Shown here: piece after piece, positions 55,081-64,000 of the stretch
Layout of the letters: each line of letters opens with the position of its first letter
Numbering within the stretch: position 1 is the first letter of the stretch
From: Euptelea pleiosperma
Taxonomy: Eukaryota > Streptophyta > Magnoliopsida > Ranunculales > Eupteleaceae
DNA: 64,000 nt
Direction of reading: 5' to 3'
Assembly: GCA_035048495.1 (NCBI GenBank)
Contig: CM068546.1
Location: 18,234,435 to 18,298,434, forward strand
Translations under genes and position numbers: made by a program
The notes under the pieces: generated by a model
Told to the model about the DNA's origin: nothing
Seen by the model: the letters and a program-made list of their open reading frames with translations, nothing else
The model's database searches: none

Positions 55081-55352
55081 AAAGGAATATGACCACACTT
55101 AAGTGATTAAACCTTTTGTACAAGTGTTAGACTTTGATACTAATTGAGATTATCTTAGTATTGATATGAAAAGACCTAGAGGAAGTGAATATGTCATTTT
55201 TAAATTATTGTTAAGATGATTACAGCAAAACAAGAAATAACTTAAAGCAAATGCAGAACAATAATCAATTGAACAAAATAAATCACAACACAAGTATTTG
55301 TAGTTGTTCGATGTATTAACATGTACGTCCACTTTTAAACGCTCCAACGAGC

Positions 55353-57771
55353 TGTCACTTGTTTAATTTAACTCATTTAAGTATACTTACAATAATGAAT
55401 AGGGTAAAGGACTCAGTCTCGATTTCAATCGATAAAACAGAGTACTATCCCAACCAAAAATCTAGCTTAGTCAATACACTTGTTAACTCAAGCAGCACGA
55501 ATCTCGAGGTAGGAGTTGGAAACAAATCTCAATACATCGCGAGAAGTACAAAAGTCTCATAAATGTTTGAAACATAAACAAAATGGGTCCAACTAAACCA
55601 AATGCGAAAATAATAAAATTGAGTTTAAACAATAACCTTAAAATAACATCCGTGAAGCTCCCATGATATATCACTAACAAAATAACTAAACTGCTAAGCC
55701 AAAGCTCATATCTACTGCTACTCGATCGATCTAAGTTCTCACCGAATCTATCGACCACTTCCTACAAAAAGATATCTTATAAAAGGGTGAGTCCATCAAA
55801 CTCGCAAGCTAGACACTCACTAACCAAGTGCACGTGACATGCTCTTGTGTGTGTACAACGTCAATCAACAATTAATATGATCCGTCATAGTTATAGTAAT
55901 ATTTCTAAACAATTCTATAATCAAATGCTTAAGTGTCTACACATTTATCTCATTTTGTAGCCAAACTAATCATGCGTATAGATATAAAGAAAATACTCAT
56001 CTCGATATATAATGCTCTACTTATGCATTAGTATTAATTAATTCGACATCTCTAAGTTAAGTCAATAAATTCGACATCTGGATGGTCTAATCAATGAATT
56101 TGAAGTACAGATAGTCACGCATTTATTGGTGATTTAAGATTTTGCATCCAATGGCTTCTCCTTGTTCTCTGCTGGCTTAACTCTTAAGATTGAACACAAC
56201 CACCCAAGGTCCGATATGTTGTGCTCGAACACAACCAACACATCGGATAAACCCTAGAATATAAGTATGCTTAACCTAATTCATTAATTTTTAGGGTTGA
56301 CCAAGGACCTATTCGGCATGTTTGAACACAACCAGCACCTCAAATAAACCCTAGAATATAGGCGTGCTTAACCTAATTGATAAATCATGATCTTTTTGAT
56401 AAATAATGCAACAACAACTGAATAGTTATGCATTATAACAAATAACACGATTCATACTCATATAAAATAATACTCATATTTTCATTCACGTAACAATTAT
56501 CGCACGCTTCTTAGTTAATCTAAACAATGAATATGATTGAAAAAAAATCGCAGAAAAATTCAAATTCGAAAAGATCGTAAATTATTAAAGTTCGAAACCT
56601 TAATAAAGAATCGTAGGAAAACTCAAACTTTAAGAGATCATAAAATATTAGGGCTTCGATCAAGAATCGCAAGAAAACCCAAACCCGAAGAAAAAACTTT
56701 ATCATTCTTATGAAGGACGTATCAATATAATTTTTCTTTCATAAACATTAATTTCTTTTCTTTTTAAAACTCGAAAATCTAAAAATATCTAAAAAATAAT
56801 TCTTGCAGAAATGATATTTTAAATTCAAGAATTCTTTGATTCGTATTGAATTCTAAAAAAAAATACCATCTTATTTTATTCTTCGAAACATAGGATTTAA
56901 AAAAATATAGCTCAAAAAGGTTAAGAAACAAATGAGATAAAATTCTGACAAGAAAATAATTGTTTAATAATAGCGAGTAAATTAATATTTCAAACATCAG
57001 GAATTCTCTGATTCGTATTAAATTCTAAAAACGTATTACCTTATTCTACTCTTCAAAACACACAATTAAAAAAAATAAAACTATAAAAGGTTGAGAAATG
57101 AAAGAAATAAAGTTCTAATAATAAATTATTTTTAATAATATTTTGAGAATTTAAAGAAAATCATTTTTTGAGATATACAATAAAAGTTTTTACATGATTT
57201 CTTAATAATCAAATAAGAAACTAAGCATGGTGGATATATAAAAAGATTAAACCTAACAAGAAATAAATCCTAAACACCATTAATTAATTAAAATCCTTAT
57301 CATGCTAATCTATTAATAGAATACCTAGAATAACAATCAACATACAAGAATATAATAAATTAATAAGGTTTTCACTTGTTTGTGATCACTAGTCCAAGTT
57401 ACTAGAGAGATTAACTAAAGGGTTTTCCCAAACCCTAGGCTTTAAAGAGTGATGAAGATAAGAGAAGGAGGAAAGAGATTAGATTTTAGGATTTGTGAAA
57501 ATTGATTTTCGTCATTTTAACTTAGACTTATAAAAGAAGTGTCAGAAACCCTAATTTAGGTCAACTAATGGGCTAAAAATAGGCTTGGAGTCCATGGGTA
57601 TCAACTGGGATCTAAATTGGATGATAAAAAGGCTTAAAAGTCACTAACATTGCCCCAAAAGTCCAGCCAAATAAACATGACCAAAACCAACAATAATTAG
57701 GCATTAATAATTAATACATTTAATTAATCATTAACTAATAATTAATATAAATAAAAGAGAAAGGCATTACA
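55353..57771 (-). repeat. 3' LTR of the old chromovirus
   Basis: It starts TGTCACTTG and ends GGCATTACA on the + strand, 2.4 kb, very A/T-rich. A tandem duplication lies at 56190-56380. The frames inside have no family features. Confidence 0.75.
56190..56380. repeat. Two-unit tandem duplication in the LTR
   Basis: Two units share GAACACAACCA, AAATAAACCCTAGAATATA and GTGCTTAACCTAATT, with a spacing of about 95-110 bp. Confidence 0.6.
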
Positions 57772-57839
57772 ATCTACCCCACTAAAATGGAATTTCATCC
57801 TCGAAATTGACTTACCTTAATGACAAACAAATGCGGATA

Positions 57840-59140
57840 TTTCTCATAAATATTCGCCTCCAACTCTCACGAAGCCTCATCCACGTCATGATGGTTCCAC
57901 TAGTCCTTCACCAATAGGATAACTTTGGTGTAAAGTAGCTGCTCTTTCCTATTAATGATCTTCATTAGTTCATCGACATAAGATGCATCCAACTTCAACT
58001 TCATGGCTTGAAATTCGATAGTATGAGAAGCATCCCTGATATACTTCTTCAACATCAAAATGTGAAAGACGCTGTGCACACTGACTAACTGAGGCAGTAA
58101 TTCAAGTTGGTAGTTGACCACCCCAATCTTTTTCAAGATCTGAAAAGGCCCAATGAACTTAGGTGACAACTTCGCATTCTTCTTCCCGAATCTCATAACT
58201 CTCCTCATGGGTGGGACCTGTAGAAGAACATGGTCACCCTCAATGAATTCCAAAAATTCTCATGAGCTGTACACAAACGCTCTCGAACCACAAATATCCT
58301 CTCAGTAGTTTCTTGGACAAAATCCTGCCCAATCAAGACTATCTCCAACATATGCCCAACAAATTGATGATCGACAAGGCCTACTGTAAAGAGCCTCATA
58401 CGGTGCCATCCCAATGCTAGTATGGTAGTTGTTGTTATATGCAAACTTAATAAGTGGTAGATGGTCCTCCCAACCACCCTTAAAGTCCAAAATACAAGCC
58501 CGTAATATGTCTTCCGTCACATGGTTAACATGCTCGGTTTGCGTATCGAACTGAGAATGGAATGCCGTACTGAAATCCAATAATGTTTCCAAAGCCTTCT
58601 GAAAACTTCACAAAAACTTTGATGTAAATCGCGAGTCCCGATCAGACACAGTGGACATGGGGACTCCGTGGAGTTTTACCCTAGTCTTAACATAGAGTCT
58701 ACTCAACTCATCCATGGAATAGGTAACACGAACTAGAATAAATGGACCTGGCTTGGTTAGTCAATCAACCACAACCCAAATGGCGTCATGACCCTACCTC
58801 GACTTTGGCAAACCCAACACAAACTCCATCTTCACATGCTCTCACTTCTACTTCGCAATGGGCAACATCTGTAAATTAAGGTCCTACTAGTCTCTGATAC
58901 TCCACCTTTACCTACTGAGAGGTGAGGCACCTAGATACATGATGGATGGTATACTTAGTACGATGCGCTGCATCAAAAATCTCCTTTAAGTCTGCCAAAT
59001 TCGGAACACATAGTCGACTGCGAAACCTCAACCCATCATCTGTCCCAATGGTCCAATTAGGTCTATTGCCATCAGCTGACTTTGTAACTCTGGCCTGTAA
59101 CCACTGATTCTGAGCTTGCACAAGGACAATCCAAATTATC
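57840..59140 (-). pseudogene. Chromovirus integrase with C-terminal region
   Basis: The N-terminal part reads RLCVPNLADLKEIFDAAH and YTIHH (zinc-binding start, near 59000). The core shows FSTAFHSQFDTQTEHVN and LDFKGGWEDHLPLIKFAYNN (58592-58400), with the Cys, Tyr and Glu context partly kept. The C-terminal part (58253-57900) has GDHVLLQVPPMRRVMRFGKK, LSPKFIGPFQILKKIG, HSVFHILMLKKYIRD and then chromodomain-like NRKEQLLYTKVILLVKDW. Stops and shifts occur between parts. Confidence 0.8.
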
Positions 59141-59587
59141 AAAGTTGGCTAAATTGTTAGATAAAAGAGAAATGACTCCGAACTTTGCTGCTTTAGATAC
59201 ACATTGAAGTCTGCTACTGACTCCAACATCCCTCCACTCATGAACCATAAGACGAGCTACCAATCCTCTCGGTTTCCTACTCAAGGTGTCTGCCACAACA
59301 TTCTCATTCTTCGGATGATACTGGAGAGTAAAGTCATAATCCTTTAAGAACTCCATCCACTTACGTTGCTTCATGTTCATCTCCTTTTGAGAGAACATGT
59401 ATTTTGAAATCTTATAATTAGAAAAGAGTTCAAATTTCTCACCATACAAATAGTGCTGCCACACCTTTAGTGCAAATACCACTACGGCTAACTCAAGGTC
59501 ATGTGTCGGATAGTTTTGCTTATGAACCTTAAGCTGTCGCGAGACATACACAACCACCTTCCCATATTGCATCAATACACAACCCAA
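59072..59587 (-). pseudogene. Chromovirus RNase H
   Basis: The frame carries [60 protein letters not shown] and [13 protein letters not shown], in the family order. The first catalytic Asp region lies upstream in another frame. Confidence 0.85.
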
Positions 59588-59835
59588 TCATCGATGAGAA
59601 GCATCACTATAGTGACAAGTCTTAGCCACTAGTTGGAATGGTGCCGACGTCAACTTACCCTTCAATTCCCTAAAAGCCTGCTCACATGCACTAATCCAGA
59701 CAAACTTGATATCCTTCTTTATTAGTCGAGTCATAGGCATCACAATCAAATAAAACTACTCAATAAATCTTCTATAGTACCCAGCTAAACCCAAAAAGCT
59801 ACGAACTTTAGAAACTGAGGTGGCATGTCCCTAAT

Positions 59836-60425
59836 TCACATAACCTCAACCTTCGATGAGTCAATCGAAACCCCATCCTTCGAGACAACATGCTCAAGAA
59901 ACTTCACTTCTTTCTGCCAAAACTCGCACTTCTTTAGCTTAGCAAATAGTTGGTGCTCTCGCAAAGTCTGAAGCAGATGCTCCTTATGCTCTTCTTTGGC
60001 TGTTGAATAAATCAAGATGTCATCCATGAACACCATGACAAACTGATTTAGGTTTGGCCTAAACACCCGATTCATCAGGTCCATAAATGTAACAAATGCA
60101 TTGGTCAACCCAAAAGGCATAACCAAAAACTCATAATGTCCATATTGAGTCCAAAAAATAGTCTTCAAGACATCCTCCTCCTTCGCCTGCAATTGGTGAT
60201 AACCAGACTTAGCTCAAATCTATCTTTGAGAATATCTGAGTTCCTCACAACTGATCAAACAAGTCATCCACCCTAAGCAAATAATACTTATTCTTGATAG
60301 TGACTTTGTTCAACTGGTACTAGTTAGTATACAAGTGCAAAGATTCGTCCTTCTTCACGAACAATACATACGCACCCTACAGTAAAGTACTTGGCCTAAC
60401 AAAACCCTGATCCTAAAACTCCTGG
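59836..60425 (-). pseudogene. Chromovirus reverse transcriptase
   Basis: The open part (60192-59836) contains [20 protein letters not shown] and the catalytic [10 protein letters not shown], then [20 protein letters not shown]. Upstream to about 60425 the thumb-side and finger motifs are readable only across several frame breaks. Confidence 0.85.
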
Positions 60426-60430
60426 ATTTG

Positions 60431-62972
60431 GTCTTTTCTTCTTTTGAGCATCCAAAAGTACAAATCCCATGAAGAATGTCTTCTTAGTGCATGCCACCCT
60501 AACAATTTCTAACAATGGGACTCTAAACCTATTTATCTTGTAAGTGCAATCCCTTAGAAATAAATGATGGAAACACTTGACAAATTGAATGTACTCCGGG
60601 TGAGTTCAGAATAAATCTCTAACCTTGGTGGAACTCAAAGGTCCTATGCCATTCCACGTAACCATGATCCATTAACGACTTCATTAACACTTGTATCTGA
60701 GATATTCCACCCATCAAAGCAACCCATCATTAACATTGGTCCAACTATTTACCAACGTCGTTAACCTATTGAAATAGTTCACTACGGAGATGTAAATGAC
60801 CTGCAAATCAATATGAAATACATTATAATCTATCATCATTTTTAGTCAATAATGAAACTAATGCAAAATGATAAATAACACTCCTCGTCTATGGTAAAGA
60901 TAGTTGTGAAATCAAATACTACAAATGAATCAATATTTGTTGGAAATTTAGATGATATTGGTACCTAGATTAACAGAGATTTCAACAAATTCTCCACATT
61001 ACAGTAACTAACAAAATAAAAAAAATAAAAATATTTTATAATAATAAATATTCTTACAATTTGTTTGTTTCTTCAACAAATCGGACTTACGAAAGAAGGT
61101 TTGTAGCTTCAATATCATTACTTGTTGATGCCTAAGATCGTAATAAATTAAATGTCAAGTAAGAAACGTTACTTTTTTTTGTGACTCCTTACAACAAAAC
61201 CTATTTGAACAACTTATTTCAATAAAAAACTCATTTGAAACCTACATTTCAATGAAGTCATTCATGAACAACTCATTTGAATAATCTCTAAACTTATTTG
61301 AACCCATTTTAATAAGAACAATACGTTTGAATAAACCGCAAACCTATTTGAACCCATTTTAATGAGATAAACCCTATTTCAACCCATTTAACCTCCATTA
61401 ACTTCAATTCATTTTGAATCAGTACGAATTTTGCAATCACCAATCTTTGCTGAATTACAGCTTATTTGTGTTCATCGACTTATGTTATTTCGTGGTTTTT
61501 TTTTATTAGAGTAGCATCAGGGGTTGGCTGGTAGGAAGAAGTAGCCATGATTAACTAAAGATGAACAATGTGATGGTCTGGAGTAATTTTCCCTATGGAC
61601 ATGTGCCACTTGCCACACTCTTTTGGGCCCACTGATGCACATCACTGATTGGCCCACCACTTGGTAGACCTACACATCGATAAAAAATTTGCCTGATTGA
61701 TAACTCTAGCTATTCAATTTGAGTATCAAAAAGGAGTTTAAATCCAACTGCTAGAAATCACCGCACGACAAATGTTAGAATCCAACAGCTAGAAATCACC
61801 TATCAATTTGATTGTTAGTGAGTAATTCTATCAAGTGGTGGGTAGTTATCCAACTCCCATACTTTTTTAAAAAAAAGGGCAATTTTGTACTCCCCCCTGT
61901 GAAATCATCGATAATTGCAGTACCCCCCAGTGTTTTCACTTTGTTGTGTTTCCCCCTTTGACTGCAACTTTTCTTGGTTGACCTTAAACAGTCTGTCTAA
62001 CTTTTACTTTCAAGATCAAAATGCCATTTCTCTTTCACAATTACGAAAATGTCAACCGTACTTACAGTCCCATCATTATTATGTCCTACCCCATCTCTTT
62101 AATTTAAAACACTCCCTCCTGCCACGTGGTTGCCCAGCTATAATTGGGACAAATCTAGTCTGCAATTGTGTGTGGACTTAAAGTATGCAAACATTGTTAA
62201 AACTGTTGGATGTCCCTTGAAAAATGTGTTATTTCAATGTTTTCAAAATTAAATATTTTATAAATTAAAAACTCATTTTCAAAGAGTATTTAATGGTGGA
62301 TACAATGTTTACATACTTTGTAGGCTAGATTTGTCCCTATAATTGATGAATGCTTCAGATTTAGTTGGGAGAAAAAAGGTAAATTTTCATTGCTCGTCAC
62401 GTAGCAATTTCTTAGTGGACACTGACGATATAGATGTTTGGCCAATCCCTAGGTGGACCTATAAACTCAAAATCAACATGATCAGTGATTTTTAAGCGTT
62501 AGATGAAGTCATTTTCATGGGTTGATTTTAACCTTATTAATTTGAGCATTATGTACCATTATTTGGGCAAAAAAGTCCAAAGGTTAGAAATCACTAATCA
62601 GGCTGATTTTTGGTTTGTAGGTCCACTTAGGAATTGGCCAAATGTTCATATGGTTAGCATCCTCTAAGAGTGTACCACATTGCTTATATTAAGGGCCTCC
62701 TTGACCGTCAGTGGTCATGGCAAGTTTTACTCTCCACGTGGCTCATACGGTGGCCCCTCATCAACGTTGATGAAGGACATTTGTCATCGATGATCCTTTG
62801 ATAGTAGATCATGTATTTCTTGGCCATTATGATCTTCCCCATCTCCTTTAAACCAATGGGTAGTCGAAGAAGAAATCAATGAGTAGATCATGTTGCCATG
62901 GTGATCGATGTTCCCACCTTCGATATGAAACCACGTGGCAGACATCTAGAGACCACTGACCTTATGGATGTT
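60431..62972. other. Sequence without recognised genes
   Basis: I see no protein motif, LTR end pair or RNA gene. A short duplicated word (AACTGCTAGAAATCACC and ACAGCTAGAAATCACC) lies near 61745-61800. The block 61190-61400 repeats CTCATTTGAA and ACCCATTTTAAT words. The frame 61915-62181 has no family features. Confidence 0.4.
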
Positions 62973-62977
62973 TGGCC

Positions 62978-64000
62978 TGAAATTTCATTGGTCCGTTCTC
63001 TTTAACTCAATATAACTAGAAGGGGGGTTGATTAGGTGTTTAAAATTATTTATACCTACACAGTTTTACTGGATGATGTTAAGACAATAAAATCGCATGC
63101 CTTAGTTATTTGATAAAAGATTATCACAACCGACTGAAATCGAATATACCTCCGTGGTATATTTTCTTTTCGTCATTTGATCTAATCAGAATAGATTGTA
63201 GAATACAAACAAACAATCACATAAGAAAAGAGATTTTTACGTGAAAACCTTAGCCAAGGAAAAACCACGGGACCACGTCCAGACGAAAAGTATCACTAAC
63301 TGAAAAGTTAAATGAAACAAAGGTTACCTACGCAGCACCGTTGCAAATACAGCTTCCAACCATAGCCAAGGCCTACTGTCGATGCGTCCACGTCCTCTGA
63401 ATCAACGCTACGAATCCACGCGCGCCCTTACAGCCAAAAAGCCTTGTCCGCTTGTTCAGTTTGGTACACCCCAAACCTACCGTCGATCGGCTCCTCCGAT
63501 CTTAATTCTCAATACTCCTGCCTTTGCAGAAGGTGAAGGATTCAGTACACCCTGAACCCTAAGTTGCTCAAATGGTGTTGAGTCACACTGGTACACTCAG
63601 GCTACTAGGTCGAATATAGAAGTGGAAGACCTAAGCTGAGGAAATGATCAAGCTCTTGGCTTTGATCAAGAAGAGAACAAGCTCACAAGATGTGAATGGT
63701 AAACAAGCTTCTTGCTTTTCGAATGGACACTCTAATAAATCAAGCCTTTGCTTCTCTCTCTTGAAGATTGAGTCACTCTATGTCTCTGTGTGTATTTAGA
63801 GAAGGCATAGAAGGGTTGTATTTATAGAATTCTATGACCCTGAGTCGTGTAGAACGTGGGATAATAGAACCATGAAATTCAGATCTGAGAATGACCAATT
63901 TTGTGCATGGTCCAATCGATCGTACACTGGGTCCAATCGATTGGGCCATGTCCAATCGATTGGGGATAAGTGTCCAATCGATTGGGTTCAATAAGATTTC
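62978..64000 (-). mobile_element. SIRE-like Copia LTR, running off the window
   Basis: It starts TGAAATTTCATTGG and follows the LTR at 27596-29189 closely to the window end, entering the CCAATCGATTGG array at about 63910. The candidate target duplication on the left is TGGCC (62973-62977). Whether it is solo or part of an element cannot be seen. Orientation follows the complete element. Confidence 0.85.

Larger units (their letters stand above)
51605..55352 (-). mobile_element. Old SIRE-like Copia element, degenerate
   Basis: On the - strand: a 5' LTR fragment (55145-55352), a decayed PBS (AATTAGTATCAAAG) just before it, gag in two parts, then A/T-rich decayed sequence down to 51605. A solo LTR (53061-54292) splits gag. 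Its 5' LTR is cut at 55353 by the chromovirus LTR. Confidence 0.6.
55353..60430 (-). mobile_element. Chromovirus, 5'-truncated and old
   Basis: On the - strand it keeps RT to integrase and a full 3' LTR (55353-57771). The polypurine tract side reads TTTTAGTGGGGTAGAT before the LTR start TGTAATGCC. Upstream of RT, homology stops near 60430, so protease, gag, PBS and 5' LTR are absent from the window. No target duplication could be paired. Confidence 0.75.

Overview
The window is plant nuclear DNA, almost certainly from an angiosperm with a large, retrotransposon-rich genome. I found no host protein gene, rRNA or tRNA in 64 kb. Nearly everything with sense is LTR retrotransposon: Athila-like and Tat-like Ty3/Gypsy elements, Ty3/Gypsy chromoviruses, and a SIRE-like Ty1/Copia family. 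The lineage calls rest on primer binding sites, protein motifs and LTR ends that I read by eye. The species cannot be named from this. Many of the short open frames are alternative-start or low-complexity shadows inside LTRs.

Layout. 1-2906 is the 3' internal end, a complete 2.7 kb LTR (A) and the primer binding site of an Athila-like element on the + strand. 2907-7637 holds its 5' internal remnant and a probable old chromovirus LTR. 7638-10570 is a degenerate tandem array split by a SIRE-like solo LTR (8656-10078, target duplication ACTAA). 10803-47447 is one Athila-like solo LTR (target duplication ACAAA). It was split by a Tat-like element (12718-46473), which was itself hit by four further insertions: an internally deleted Athila-like element (15787-26711, GGTAC), a gag-only Copia element (27596-33710, ATGGA), a chromovirus-type solo LTR (38093-39600, AGCAG) and an Athila-like solo LTR (40047-44820, TAGAA). 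Two of these were hit again: a truncated chromovirus (16254-21616, GACCC) sits in the first, and a repeat-filled solo LTR (42888-44602, AGGCG) sits in the last. That makes four levels. To the right come a chromovirus solo LTR (47942-49754, AACAG), a Tat-type LTR in + orientation (to 51599), an old Copia gag split by a solo LTR (51605-55352), a 5'-truncated chromovirus (55353-about 60430), about 2.5 kb without recognisable content, and a SIRE-like LTR running off the window end.

How the parts work. The Tat-like element reads on the - strand as 5' LTR, PBS, gag, protease, RT, RNase H, integrase, a 149-bp tandem array, an antisense ORF and the 3' LTR. The antisense ORF lies on the + strand, has its own TATA box and keeps at least two clean GT-AG introns. 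Those introns can persist because the element's genomic RNA is the opposite strand. All four Athila-like LTR copies carry a matching donor/acceptor pair near the LTR 3' end, which suggests an intron inside the LTR. The chromovirus LTRs also carry a donor in their leader. Splicing is therefore the recurring theme, and these are the observations I would follow first. All pol genes are damaged to some degree. The youngest insertion by LTR similarity appears to be the chromovirus at 16254-21616.
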